This document shows positions 1-8,746 of a DNA stretch of 64,000 bases, one piece after another. Origin of the DNA: Vibrio vulnificus NBRC 15645 = ATCC 27562 (GTDB taxonomy: Bacteria > Pseudomonadota > Gammaproteobacteria > Enterobacterales > Vibrionaceae); the NCBI RefSeq assembly GCF_002224265.1, contig NZ_CP012881.1, positions 186,001 to 250,000 on the forward strand, written 5' to 3'. The notes under the pieces are model-generated. The model was not told the DNA's origin, ran no database searches, and was given only the letters and a program-made list of their open reading frames with translations. The position numbers and the translations under genes were made by a program. Numbering within the stretch: the first letter of the stretch is position 1; the number at the start of each line of letters is the position of its first letter.

Positions 1-554
1 TTACAGGGGCAATCAATTAAATGATCATCGACCATCCCGACCGCTTGCATGAAGGCATAGCAAATGGTTTCTCCAACAAATTTGAAGCCCCGCTTTTTAA
101 GAAACTTACTGAGCGCTTTGGATTGCTCCGTGACCGCAGGCACTTCATCCATGGATTGCCATTGGTTGACAATCGGCTGATGGTCGACAAACGGCCACAA
201 AGCGTTAGACAGTGAACCAAACTCTTCTTGAAGCGCCAATGCCGCGCGTGCGTTACTAAACACCGACGCAATTTTCCCACGATGTTTCACCACATCGTAC
301 TGAGCAATGATCGCCTCAACTCTTTGCTCTCCCTGTTGCGCGAGTCGTTTGAGGTCATAGCCTTCAAATGCCTCTCGATAACCTTGGCGCTTTTTCAGGA
401 TCGTAATCCAGCTCAATCCTGCCTGTGCACCTTCTAGCGTAATGAACTCAAAAAGTATGGTGTCATCGTAAACAGGCTTACCCCATTCCGCGTCATGATA
501 TTCACGCTCTAAAGGGTGATTCATCGCCCACGCACATGTTTTTTGTTCTGACAT
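1..554 (-). CDS. tag: DNA-3-methyladenine glycosylase I (Tag), 3' end cut by window edge
   Basis: Excises 3-methyladenine from alkylated DNA as the first step of base excision repair in the cytoplasm. About 184 residues are visible and the last few codons lie beyond the window start. The Tag signature is clear. An N-terminal zinc ligand pair C7 and H20 has the same 13-residue spacing as C4/H17 of E. coli Tag, a Trp-rich segment CAWAMNHP and QAGLSWITIL follow, and a C-terminal DDHLIDCPC supplies the second His/Cys pair. Two adjacent ATGs exist (557 and 554). AAGGAG lies 7 bases before the one at 554, which I chose. It lies just downstream of the efflux operon on the same strand, separated by a terminator, so it probably has its own promoter or depends on read-through. 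Confidence 0.93.
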   Translation of the reverse strand, partial: MSEQKTCAWAMNHPLEREYHDAEWGKPVYDDTILFEFITLEGAQAGLSWITILKKRQGYREAFEGYDLKRLAQQGEQRVEAIIAQYDVVKHRGKIASVFSNARAALALQEEFGSLSNALWPFVDHQPIVNQWQSMDEVPAVTEQSKALSKFLKKRGFKFVGETICYAFMQAVGMVDDHLIDCPC

Positions 555-569
555 CATCTAACTCCTTAT

Positions 570-597
570 AAAAACGCCCTCACAAAGTGAAGGCGTT
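570..597 (-). terminator. Rho-independent terminator after the RND pump gene
   Basis: The arms AACGCC-c-TCAC and GTGA-a-GGCGTT form a stem with a 3-base loop and one mismatch. The A-run on the left gives a U-run on the minus strand. It ends the efflux operon just before the tag ribosome binding site. Confidence 0.75.
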
Positions 598-617
598 TAG
601 ATTCCTAAGCCAATTAA

Positions 618-3600
618 TTATTTCGGCACCGCCACCTTGTGGAAAAGACGATACAACACAGGCACGACAATCAGTGTCAGGATTGTCGCAAAACCCAAAC
701 CAAACATAATGGTGACTGCCATCGGCTTAAAGAAAATGTCGGGTAAGAGTGGCACCATGCCAAGAATCGTCGTGATCGCCGCCATACATACCGGACGAAC
801 ACGGCTCAATGCTGCATCCACAACCGCAACATACGGGTCTTTGCCTGACTTCATCTCTATTTCGATTTGATCAAGCAGTACGATGCCGTTTTTCAGCAAC
901 ATGCCAGACAAGCTCAAGAAGCCGAGTAACGCCATAAAACCAAATGGCGTATTGAGCGCTAACAAGCCAGTTGTTACCCCAATCACCGCCAAAGGTACTG
1001 TTAACCAAACGATCAATGGCTCTTTCACCGAGTTAAACAAGAACACAGTGATCAAGAACATAAACAGGTAACCCATCGGCATGGTGGTAAAGAGTGACGC
1101 TTGTGCATCACGAGAGGATTCATATTCCCCACCCCACTCCAGAGAGTAACCCGGCGGCAGTTGAATGGCTTCGATTTGTGGCATCAAACGTTTCTGTAAC
1201 GTTGACGCGGTCTCTTCACCAAGAATGTCAGGGTCTGCCATCACCGTCAGCACGCGTTTGCGGTTCTTACGTACAATAATGGGATCTTCCCAAAGCAATT
1301 CATAGCCTAACGTCACCTGTTGAAGAGGAATGAACTCGCTTAACGCCGGGCTCCAAATTTTCATCCCTTCGATATTGCGAATGTCCACACGCTCTTCATC
1401 GGGTAAGCGCGCCACAATCGGCATTAACGTCGTGCCATCACGGTAAATACCAATCGCCATTCCCGAAAACGACATCGCGAGGAAATCGTCCACATCCGAC
1501 TTTGTGATGCCGTAACGTCTCGCTTGGCTTTCGTTAAACTGTGGCTCAAGCACTTTGGTACGTTCACGCCAGTCGTGGCGAACGTTGGTTGCCCCTGCAT
1601 CGGCATACATGATATCCATCACCTGAGTGGCAATTGAACGTAATACCGTTGGATCCGAACCGATGATACGCGCTTCGATTTTCGCGCCACCGCCTGGACC
1701 TAACTCAATTTGCTTTAACTTGTAGTTGATCTCAGGGAAGTTCTCTTTGACGTGCTGGCGGAATTTCGCCATCAAAGCATCAAGGGCTTCATAGCTGGTG
1801 ACACGCGTGGTGATTTCCCCATACGCGGCATAGCTTTTCTCCGGTGCGTAGGTCAGCATGAAACGCTGCAAACCCTTACCCGCAGTGGTCGTGATGTGCT
1901 CGACATCGTCTTGTTGTGACAACCAGCTTTCCAACGCTTTAAGCTTAGTGTTGGTGGCTCGAATGTCCGTCCCCTCTGGCAGCCAGATATCGGCTTGGAA
2001 CATTGGCGTGGTCGACGATGGAAAGAATGCCTGTTTCACCAGTGTGAAACCGTACAAGCTGACGCCTAAACCCACCACCAGCACAATCATGGTCAACCAA
2101 GCTCGCTTCATACAGAACTCTAAGAAGTTCTTGTATACCACGAAGATCATGCCGTTATACGGGTCCACTTCTTCACCCGATTCTGACACATTCACTTTCT
2201 GGCCTTTAAAGAACATGTCCGCAAAGAAAGGCGTCAGTGAAATCGCAGTGAACCAACTCAGCATGAGAGAAATCAGCAACACGGTAAAGAGAGTGCCACA
2301 GTATTCACCCGTCGCATCTTCAGACAGACCGATAGGCGCAAATGCGGTCACCGCAATGACCGTCGCTCCAAGGAGCGGCCACTTGGTTTGCGTGACAATG
2401 TCGGTCGCAGCTTGCATACGGGTTCGGCCTTTTTGTGTGCCGATCAATATCCCTTCAACTACCACTATGGCGTTATCCACCAGCATCCCTAGCGCAATAA
2501 CCAACGCGCCGAGAGAGATACGTTGCAAGTCGATCTTGAAATACTGCATGAAGATGAAGGTGCCCAGTACCGTTAGCAGCAAAATCAAACCGATCAACAG
2601 GCCAGAGCGTAAGCCCATAAAGAACAACAAGACGATAATGACAATCGCGACTGCTTGCCCCAAACTCACCACGAATCCGCTGACCGACTTATCCACTTCC
2701 TTCGGTTGGCTATAAATCTCGGAGATATCAATGCCAACGGGTTGCTGATATTTCAGTTCTGCTAGGCGACGGTCGAAGGATTTACCCACTTCCACCACGT
2801 TAACGCCTTGTGCAAAAGAAACGCCGACGTTCAACGCCAATTTGCCATTAAAGTTGATGATGTTGTTCGGCACTTCCACGTAGCCACGTTTGATATCGGC
2901 CACATCTCTTAGATAGATCAATCCCTGAGCACCGCTCTCGGTGATAATGAGATCGCCCAACTGATCGACGTTTTGGAACTCACCCGTAGGATGGATGCGA
3001 ATGTATTCATTGCCTATTCGGATCGCACCAGCGTCAGACACCACGTTTTGCGTTGACAGCAGGTTAAAGACTGTCGTTGGTGATAAGCCTAATGAACTCA
3101 ATCGCTTCATCGAAATTTCGATAAACACTTGCTCTTGCTGTTGTCCAGTGACGGAAACTTTGCTGACGCCATCGACCAGTTCGAGCTCACGTCTTAAATA
3201 ATCGACATAATCCAGCAGTTCTTTGTAACTGTAACCATCACCGGTGACAGCGAGTAAGATGCCATAAACATCACCAAAGTCGTCTATCACCTGAGGAGCA
3301 TTCACCCCTGGCGGCAGTTGACCTTTTAAATCATTGACCTTACGACGCAATTCATCCCAGATTTGTGGCAGATCATCCGGACCATAATTGTTTTTCATCG
3401 TCACGGTGATTTGAGATAACCCACGGCTGGAAATGGAGTTAACTTCATCCACATAAGTTAATTGCTGAATCGCTTTCTCAAGCGGATAAGTCACCTCTTC
3501 TTCAACCTGCTGAGGTGTGGCCCCCGGATAGGAGGTCACCACCATTGCGTCTTTGATGGTAAATGCAGGATCTTCTAAACGACCCAAGCCAAAAAACGCA

Positions 3601-3725
3601 GCCACCCCACCAATCAAAAAGATCAACGAAATCATCCAACTAATCACACGATTTCGAATGAAATACGCTGCGATGCCCGTTACTTCATCATCGCTTTGAG
3701 GCGACACTACTGGTTTATCACTCAT
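618..3725 (-). CDS. RND-family multidrug efflux pump, inner-membrane transporter (VexK/VmeV-like)
   Basis: Proton-driven tripartite efflux pump subunit of the AcrB/HAE-1 type, 1035 residues. It has TM1 near residues 28-48, a large periplasmic loop, a TM2-6 bundle near 340-500, a second loop, and a final TM bundle ending near 1030. In TM4 the usual AcrB Asp pair reads LVDN, so D407 is kept and D408 is Asn. The TM10 Lys is kept (MLLKNGI). The start has an excellent AGGAGG six bases upstream and overlaps the preceding adaptor gene by 8 bases. It is the third gene of an operon with two adaptor lipoproteins, the arrangement of Vibrio VexIJK/VmeTUV, which is a family-level comparison only. No outer-membrane channel gene is adjacent, so TolC would be recruited from elsewhere. 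Confidence 0.93.
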   Translation of the reverse strand: MSDKPVVSPQSDDEVTGIAAYFIRNRVISWMISLIFLIGGVAAFFGLGRLEDPAFTIKDAMVVTSYPGATPQQVEEEVTYPLEKAIQQLTYVDEVNSISSRGLSQITVTMKNNYGPDDLPQIWDELRRKVNDLKGQLPPGVNAPQVIDDFGDVYGILLAVTGDGYSYKELLDYVDYLRRELELVDGVSKVSVTGQQQEQVFIEISMKRLSSLGLSPTTVFNLLSTQNVVSDAGAIRIGNEYIRIHPTGEFQNVDQLGDLIITESGAQGLIYLRDVADIKRGYVEVPNNIINFNGKLALNVGVSFAQGVNVVEVGKSFDRRLAELKYQQPVGIDISEIYSQPKEVDKSVSGFVVSLGQAVAIVIIVLLFFMGLRSGLLIGLILLLTVLGTFIFMQYFKIDLQRISLGALVIALGMLVDNAIVVVEGILIGTQKGRTRMQAATDIVTQTKWPLLGATVIAVTAFAPIGLSEDATGEYCGTLFTVLLISLMLSWFTAISLTPFFADMFFKGQKVNVSESGEEVDPYNGMIFVVYKNFLEFCMKRAWLTMIVLVVGLGVSLYGFTLVKQAFFPSSTTPMFQADIWLPEGTDIRATNTKLKALESWLSQQDDVEHITTTAGKGLQRFMLTYAPEKSYAAYGEITTRVTSYEALDALMAKFRQHVKENFPEINYKLKQIELGPGGGAKIEARIIGSDPTVLRSIATQVMDIMYADAGATNVRHDWRERTKVLEPQFNESQARRYGITKSDVDDFLAMSFSGMAIGIYRDGTTLMPIVARLPDEERVDIRNIEGMKIWSPALSEFIPLQQVTLGYELLWEDPIIVRKNRKRVLTVMADPDILGEETASTLQKRLMPQIEAIQLPPGYSLEWGGEYESSRDAQASLFTTMPMGYLFMFLITVFLFNSVKEPLIVWLTVPLAVIGVTTGLLALNTPFGFMALLGFLSLSGMLLKNGIVLLDQIEIEMKSGKDPYVAVVDAALSRVRPVCMAAITTILGMVPLLPDIFFKPMAVTIMFGLGFATILTLIVVPVLYRLFHKVAVPK

Positions 3726-4803
3726 TATTCGCCTCCTGAGAAATCACATTCACTTTAATGCCGTCGCGCAGTCGTGCGATACCCGCCACCACCACTTGCT
3801 CTGAATGCGTTAACCCCTCAATAATTTGCGCACTCTCTTTCGAGGCTTTACCCACAACAACCTGACGCTTGCTAACACTGTTGTCTGCGTTTAACACCCA
3901 AACAAACTTATCCTCTCGATTCAGATCATCCCCATCGGCATTAAAAATGGCCTCAATCGGTACACGAATACCAGAATTCAACTCCAGTCCAACACCTTCT
4001 CCTCGTGAAGTCACCTCAACGGCCATCCCATCTAAGATGTACTCGTTTTCCGGCATCGGCATGGTCAGCGTGACAGTAAAAGTGCCAGTTTTCGGATCGG
4101 GCTCTGTGGTGAACTCTTTGATTTTTGCTGAGTACTCATTCCCACTGCGAACGCGAACTAAGGCATCAACTTGCTCAAGCTTTTCTCTGGTGGGCTGATT
4201 AACATACAGCTGATCGGGAAGCTGAATTAAGATTTCGACTTCATCAACACTGTGAATGTTGACCACTTGCTGCCCAACTTGAACGTTTTCAAATTGGTCA
4301 ACACTGACCCGTGAAATAATGCCGTCAACAGGGGCTTTTAACTGTGTAAAAGAGAGGCGCAGTTTTGCCAATTCCAGTTCAGCCAGTGCAATTTGGCGCT
4401 GTGCGGCAATCTCATCAAACTGAGATTTTGCCAGTAGCCCTTTTTTCACCAGCGGCTCCGAGCGCTTAAACTGGCTATCCACTACAGAGAACCTTGCTTG
4501 GGCGTTATCCACGTCTAAGCGGTAATCTGTGGGATCAAGTTCCGCGATCACATCGCCTTTTTTAATCCTATCCCCTTCTTTGACGTATAAGTTCCTTACT
4601 TCCCCAGAAACTCGAAAACTGAGGTGAGAACGTTCTGCAGCATTTGCTACAGCGGGGAAATAGAGGCTGTCGATCATCTCTTCATCAGTCAACGAGACAA
4701 TTTTGACATTTGGGTCAGCCAGAGCGGCTGGCTGATTTTGTTGCCCACATCCGGCTAACAGTAAAGCGGCGGACAACGCGGTTAAACCAATCCATTTGTT
4801 CAC
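3718..4803 (-). CDS. Efflux RND periplasmic adaptor lipoprotein (second adaptor)
   Basis: Membrane-fusion protein linking the RND pump to an outer-membrane channel. I place the start at a GTG at 4803, one base after the stop of the upstream adaptor and 8 bases after GAGGG. This gives 361 residues beginning MNKWIGL. A longer reading from 4833 would put a hydrophilic stretch ahead of the signal peptide and is less likely. The lipobox is LLAGC. It is followed by the biotinyl-lipoyl-like half motif (FRVSGEVRNLYVKEGDRIKKGD), a coiled-coil hairpin near residues 95-145, and the returning lipoyl half (LKAPVDGIISRVSVDQFENV). A beta-barrel domain completes the protein. Confidence 0.9.
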   Translation of the reverse strand: MNKWIGLTALSAALLLAGCGQQNQPAALADPNVKIVSLTDEEMIDSLYFPAVANAAERSHLSFRVSGEVRNLYVKEGDRIKKGDVIAELDPTDYRLDVDNAQARFSVVDSQFKRSEPLVKKGLLAKSQFDEIAAQRQIALAELELAKLRLSFTQLKAPVDGIISRVSVDQFENVQVGQQVVNIHSVDEVEILIQLPDQLYVNQPTREKLEQVDALVRVRSGNEYSAKIKEFTTEPDPKTGTFTVTLTMPMPENEYILDGMAVEVTSRGEGVGLELNSGIRVPIEAIFNADGDDLNREDKFVWVLNADNSVSKRQVVVGKASKESAQIIEGLTHSEQVVVAGIARLRDGIKVNVISQEANNE

Positions 4804-4804
4804 G

Positions 4805-5836
4805 TTATAGCCCTCGCTCTTTAACCCATTCACGAACTTTTATGCCTGACTCGATACCACTGACACCAGAAATAATGATTTGGTCACCATCATTGAGACC
4901 ATTAACCACTTCGCGCTTGTCGTTAAGCTCTACTTCCGCGAGCTCTACAATGCTCTGATCATTCACGCGCCAAACATACTTTTTCTCATCTTGTTTAAAG
5001 ATGGCAGAGGTTGGAATTTGTGTGGCAGATTGAGATTTGCCACTGACGTGGACACTGCCAGCCATGCCGGGGAGCACGCCAATATCGGCAGGACGCTCCA
5101 TGATCATAGTGACTTTATAACTGCCGGTTTTGGTATCCGCTTCGGTATCAATTTCTTGAAAGCGCAGTGGGAACTCGCTCCCTGGGAATGCATCAAAACG
5201 CATCACCGCATTCGGCTCAACCCCCTGAGAGAAGCGACCCAATAGATGATCTGGCAATTGGAAAATCACCTTCATCAATTGATTGGTTTGGATATTCATT
5301 ACGCCTTGTTTGGCCGCAACGTATTCGTGATTTTCAGCTGGAATAAGAGAAATGGTGCCATCATAAGGTGCAATCAGCTTAGTGTAACGAAGGTTGGCCT
5401 CAGCTTGCTCTAACGTAGCGCGCGCAGAGTTGTGGTTAGCTTGCGCTTGATCGAAGTCTTGCTCTGAAACCACTTTATCGGCGCGAAGCTTTTTGTAGCG
5501 CTCATATTGCACATCCGCCAGTTTAAAATTCGCTCTCGCTTGTTTTGCCAGCAAAGCGTATTCATCAGGGTTCAAGGTGGCTAAAACCTGACCTTTTGCC
5601 ACTCTTTGGCCTGCAGTTACGTCAATGGTCTGCAATTGTCCGGGAACACGAAATGTTAAAACGGCCTTATCACCCGCTTCAGAAACCGCAGGAAAAGTTC
5701 GCTCAAATCTGGCGTCACCCACCGACACCGTGAATAACTTGGCAGGCCGCGAATCAGGCTCGGGAATAGGAGGAAGCTCTCGACCACATCCTCCCAATGC
5801 CGTGGCGACAGCAAGAAAAACCAATGCTTTTCTCAT
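4805..5836 (-). CDS. Efflux RND periplasmic adaptor lipoprotein (first adaptor)
   Basis: First gene of the three-gene efflux operon and a second HlyD/AcrA-type membrane-fusion protein, 343 residues. The signal peptide ends in ALGGC, so it is lipid-anchored. The start at 5836 lies 8 bases after AGGA. An upstream in-frame ATG at 5845 has no spacing to that site. Lipoyl halves surround residue 70 (GQLQTIDVTAGQRVAKGQ) and residues 160-175 (KLIAPYDGTISLI), with a coiled-coil hairpin between them. Two non-identical adaptors for one pump suggest a mixed adaptor ring or alternative partners. The substrate cannot be read from the sequence. Confidence 0.9.
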   Translation of the reverse strand: MRKALVFLAVATALGGCGRELPPIPEPDSRPAKLFTVSVGDARFERTFPAVSEAGDKAVLTFRVPGQLQTIDVTAGQRVAKGQVLATLNPDEYALLAKQARANFKLADVQYERYKKLRADKVVSEQDFDQAQANHNSARATLEQAEANLRYTKLIAPYDGTISLIPAENHEYVAAKQGVMNIQTNQLMKVIFQLPDHLLGRFSQGVEPNAVMRFDAFPGSEFPLRFQEIDTEADTKTGSYKVTMIMERPADIGVLPGMAGSVHVSGKSQSATQIPTSAIFKQDEKKYVWRVNDQSIVELAEVELNDKREVVNGLNDGDQIIISGVSGIESGIKVREWVKERGL

Positions 5837-5931
5837 GGTTATCATCCTGTTAGAAAATGTTCTCTATACCTTAGATGAAACTATGATTTTGTTCCAGTTA
5901 ACAGCTTTGTAAATATATGAAATTTAATAAA

Positions 5932-5960
5932 ATGAGAGCAAGGTTAAACCTTGCTCTCAT
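5932..5960 (-). terminator. Terminator of the pspABC operon
   Basis: Perfect 14-base arms (ATGAGAGCAAGGTT / AACCTTGCTCTCAT) surround a single base, followed on the minus strand by TTTATT. It lies 40 bases downstream of pspC and probably works from the minus strand. On the plus strand only gene-free sequence precedes it. Confidence 0.85.
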
Positions 5961-5999
5961 GAAAATTATCCAAGAAGGGTTATTTTTACTAAAACAAAC

Positions 6000-6389
6000 T
6001 TAAAGTTTGTTAAATTCTCGGTTCACTTTGAAGGTATCGGAAGTGACATACGCTTCCATATCACGCACTTTGCTTTCAATTCGATTGAAATCCGCTTCAA
6101 GGATCGCCAACAAGGATTCCGCCGTTTGCCCTTGCTGCCAAGGCTTGGCTTTGAGCTTATGATCATGGCGCATTTTTAAATCTTCTTGGTACTGGATTGG
6201 TTGCTTTTCCAACATAAATGTCAGGGCAAGATACGCCAGAATAACCAGAAAACTTCCGCCTAACAGCGCCGCAGAAATCACGAGAATCCGAATCAACCAA
6301 ACTTCAATGGCCAAGTAGTTCGCAATACCCGCACAGACACCACTCAATTTGCCGTTGATTGGGTCACGATAAAGCTCTCGACTATTCAT
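6000..6389 (-). CDS. pspC: Phage shock protein C, inner-membrane stress sensor
   Basis: 129 residues. The PspC domain spans residues 1-60 (RELYRDPINGKLSGVCAGIANYL) and includes one hydrophobic helix near residues 35-58. A cytoplasmic or periplasmic C-terminal tail follows. With PspB it senses inner-membrane damage and pulls PspA away from PspF. The start at 6389 overlaps the pspB stop by 8 bases and has GGAG 7-8 bases upstream. A longer in-frame reading from 6419 lies entirely inside pspB and was rejected. It is the last gene of pspABC, and there is no pspD or pspE downstream as there is in E. coli. Confidence 0.93.
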   Translation of the reverse strand: MNSRELYRDPINGKLSGVCAGIANYLAIEVWLIRILVISAALLGGSFLVILAYLALTFMLEKQPIQYQEDLKMRHDHKLKAKPWQQGQTAESLLAILEADFNRIESKVRDMEAYVTSDTFKVNREFNKL

Positions 6390-6615
6390 AGCGACGTCTC
6401 CAATTTGGGTTTTCCGCATCGAGGATACGTTCCAAGGTGTCTATGCGTGATTGAAGTTTTTCCGCTTGACCGGACAAAGACTCCAACTTCTGCAAATCTA
6501 TGTCCGACAAACCGCTACCTACTTTGCGCTGACTGCGATAGTGAAGAAATAGCCACAGTGGTGCGACAAAAATCAAAAATACGATTAATGGCCCTGCAAT
6601 CATAAATGTCGTCAT
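6382..6615 (-). CDS. pspB: Phage shock protein B
   Basis: 77 residues, the usual PspB length. One N-terminal transmembrane helix (residues 5-25) is followed by a charged helical, leucine-zipper-like segment (LQKLESLSGQAEKLQSRI) and the typical NPNWRRRY ending. It acts with PspC in the inner membrane to relay envelope stress. GGAG lies 6 bases before the ATG. The gap to pspA is 15 bases and pspC overlaps its end, so the three genes form one transcript. Confidence 0.95.
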   Translation of the reverse strand: MTTFMIAGPLIVFLIFVAPLWLFLHYRSQRKVGSGLSDIDLQKLESLSGQAEKLQSRIDTLERILDAENPNWRRRYE

Positions 6616-6630
6616 AGATGGCTCCTTAGC

Positions 6631-7302
6631 TTATTTTTTATCCGAGTTCACTTGTTCTTTTAGCTTTGCTAGCTCTTTTTCGATTTCATCTTGGGCTTGA
6701 AGTTCAGCAAACTCCTGTTCTAACGACTTGGCAGAGCCAGTATTCGCATACACATCCGCTTCAGCTTCAAGCTCATCCACTCTGCGGGCATATTGCTCAA
6801 ACTTTGCCATCGCTTCATTCGTGCGACCAGAGCTCAAATGACGCTGAACATCACGACGGTTGGAAGCCGTTTGATTGCGGATCATCAAAGCTTGCTGCTT
6901 CGCGCGCGTTTCGGCAATTTTGGTTTCCAATTTGCCAATTTCGCCAGTCAGTTTCTCGATGGTTTCTTCCACAAGAGTTTGCTCTGTATGCAAACCTTTG
7001 ATCAAGTCTTGTAGCTTTTGCTTTTCAATTAATGCTGCACGCGCCAAATCTTCACGTTGCTTAGTCAGCGCCAATGTCGCTTTTTGTTGCCAATCCGAAA
7101 TTTGGCTTTCCATTGCTTCTACTTTACGAGCGAGCTCTTTTTTATCCGCAATGGCTTTCGCCGAGTTGGTACGCACTTCAACCAACGTGTCTTCCATTTC
7201 TTGAATGATGAGACGAATCATTTTTTCCGGATCTTCTGCTTTATCCAGCAGCGCACTGATATTGGAATTGATGATGTCTGCAAAACGAGAAAAAATACCC
7301 AT
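6631..7302 (-). CDS. pspA: Phage shock protein A, membrane-repair effector and PspF inhibitor
   Basis: 223 residues, an almost entirely coiled-coil PspA/IM30-family protein starting [28 protein letters not shown], which is diagnostic. It binds stressed inner membrane as large oligomers and in resting cells holds PspF inactive. GAGGAG precedes the start. It is the first gene of pspABC and is transcribed from the sigma54 promoter seen at 7383-7399, divergent from pspF. Confidence 0.97.
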   Translation of the reverse strand: MGIFSRFADIINSNISALLDKAEDPEKMIRLIIQEMEDTLVEVRTNSAKAIADKKELARKVEAMESQISDWQQKATLALTKQREDLARAALIEKQKLQDLIKGLHTEQTLVEETIEKLTGEIGKLETKIAETRAKQQALMIRNQTASNRRDVQRHLSSGRTNEAMAKFEQYARRVDELEAEADVYANTGSAKSLEQEFAELQAQDEIEKELAKLKEQVNSDKK

Positions 7303-7382
7303 GATGGAACTCCTCTATTAGTCTCGATATCGTGCTTTTGTCTAAAAATGCACTCAGTCAGTGTTCTAGTTATTAACGTTAT

Positions 7383-7399
7383 AACAAGAAGCATGCCAA
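7383..7399 (-). promoter_or_regulatory. Sigma54 promoter of pspABC
   Basis: Reading the minus strand, TTGGCATG-N4-TTGTT has its GG and GT elements 12 bases apart, as in the -24/-12 consensus. The -12 element is GT, not GC. It lies about 80 bases upstream of pspA, matching known sigma54/PspF control of psp operons. Confidence 0.85.
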
Positions 7400-7438
7400 A
7401 GTTGATTTTCTTTATTTTTCAATAACATATAATTCAAC

Positions 7439-7466
7439 TTGTCTCTCACCGAACCTATGCTATGAT
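7439..7466 (+). promoter_or_regulatory. Sigma70-type promoter of pspF
   Basis: TTGTCT (7439-7444) and TATGAT (7461-7466) are separated by 16 bases. The predicted start falls on the PspF-type palindrome that follows, which fits known autorepression of pspF. Confidence 0.65.
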
Positions 7467-7470
7467 GATT

Positions 7471-7489
7471 TTCACCAAATATTGGTGAA
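7471..7489. promoter_or_regulatory. Probable PspF upstream activating site and pspF autoregulatory operator
   Basis: A perfect inverted repeat with arms TTCACCAA and TTGGTGAA and a 3-base centre. It lies about 108 bases upstream of the predicted pspA start, the distance range of PspF sites in E. coli. It also overlaps the predicted pspF transcription start. A half-site-like TTAACCAATT follows directly. Confidence 0.7.
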
Positions 7490-7532
7490 TTTAACCAATT
7501 TCGTTCCCTAAACGCTCACTAAGAAGGAACTT

Positions 7533-8570
7533 ATGAAGCAAAACTTGATCGGAGAATCACCTGCCTTTCTATCTGTGCTCGACAAAGTGTCAAAACTGGC
7601 ACCAATTGAGCGTCCAATCTTGATTATTGGCGAACGAGGCACAGGTAAAGAACTGATCGCTCAGCGCTTGCACTACCTGTCTAAACGTTGGGATAAACCG
7701 CTCCTATCTTTAAACTGTGCCACATTATCAGAAGGTCTGATCGACTCCGAGTTGTTTGGCCATGAATCCGGTTCTTTTACTGGCTCTAAGGGAAAACACA
7801 AAGGGCGATTTGAACGTGCAGAAGGTGGCACTCTGTTTCTTGATGAACTTGCAACCGCCCCTTTGATGGTGCAAGAGAAGTTACTGCGCGTAATCGAATA
7901 CGGAGAATACGAACGCGTGGGTGGCCATCAACCGCTGACCGCGGACGTTCGCTTGGTGTGTGCCACCAATGCGGACTTGGTAAAAATGGCCGACGAAGGT
8001 CAGTTTCGCGCTGACTTGCTCGATCGACTCGCGTTTGATGTTATTACACTACCGCCATTGCGAGAGCGCCAAGAGGACATTCTATTGCTCGCCGAACACT
8101 ACGCGATAAAAATGTGCCGCGAACTCAAACTCGACTATTTTGTTGGCTTTACTTCCTATGCTAATCAACAGTTGACTCAATACCGCTGGCCGGGCAACGT
8201 TCGAGAGCTGAAAAACGTCGTAGAACGGGCCATTTATCGTCACGGCCTTAACCCAGATCCGATTGATGAGTTGATTTTTAATCCCTTTGCTACCGGTTGG
8301 GAGAGCGAAAAGGCCGAACAAGACCAACCGAATGCATCAAGTACTTCATCCATTTCGGCAAACGACGATCAAGTCTCTCCACCAGCAACGACCGAGTTTT
8401 CGTTCCCCATTGATTACAAACAGTGGCAAGAAGAGCAAGACATCAAGCTACTCAATCAGGCCTTGGAAGCCAGTAAATTTAACCAGCGCCAAGCCGCCGA
8501 CCTTTTAGGACTCAGCTATCATCAGTTCCGAGGTATGGTAAGAAAGTACGCCCTGGTCGGACAAAACTAG
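7533..8570 (+). CDS. pspF: Psp operon transcriptional activator PspF (sigma54 enhancer-binding AAA+)
   Basis: 345 residues with no receiver or sensor domain, as in E. coli PspF. The AAA+ domain spans about residues 1-235, with Walker A GERGTGKE, Walker B GGTLFLDE and an R-finger region. A long linker is followed by a Fis-type helix-turn-helix at the end (NQRQAADLLGLSYHQFRGM). The sigma54-contact loop, GAFTGA in nearly all family members, reads GSFTGS here. It is divergent from pspABC, which it should activate through the site at 7471-7489. AAGAAGGAA precedes the start. Domain order and position make the assignment firm. Confidence 0.96.
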   Translation: MKQNLIGESPAFLSVLDKVSKLAPIERPILIIGERGTGKELIAQRLHYLSKRWDKPLLSLNCATLSEGLIDSELFGHESGSFTGSKGKHKGRFERAEGGTLFLDELATAPLMVQEKLLRVIEYGEYERVGGHQPLTADVRLVCATNADLVKMADEGQFRADLLDRLAFDVITLPPLRERQEDILLLAEHYAIKMCRELKLDYFVGFTSYANQQLTQYRWPGNVRELKNVVERAIYRHGLNPDPIDELIFNPFATGWESEKAEQDQPNASSTSSISANDDQVSPPATTEFSFPIDYKQWQEEQDIKLLNQALEASKFNQRQAADLLGLSYHQFRGMVRKYALVGQN

Positions 8571-8596
8571 CGCTCGATTCAGCAGCAAACTGTCGC

Positions 8597-8613
8597 CTAA
8601 GTGTTACACTTAG
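8597..8613. promoter_or_regulatory. Perfect 17-base palindrome upstream of sapA
   Basis: CTAAGTG-TTA-CACTTAG lies in the 176-base gap between pspF and sapA. It has no U-run, so it looks more like an operator than a terminator. I do not recognise the regulator. Confidence 0.4.
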
Positions 8614-8746
8614 CACAAAGGAATTTTGATTATTAACGCTTTGCTGAAAAAAGAATTTCTGTTTGGAGCAAGGTAAATAAAATGGTAAATTAGCCGGATC
8701 TTTTGGCGCTGACAAAGGCGTACATCCATACGATACGTTTCATTTT

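Noticed and set aside
1858..2715. 285-codon open frame antisense to the RND pump gene
   Set aside because: Lies wholly inside a well-supported efflux gene, has no ribosome site, and its Ser/Pro/Lys-rich composition is typical of a shadow frame.
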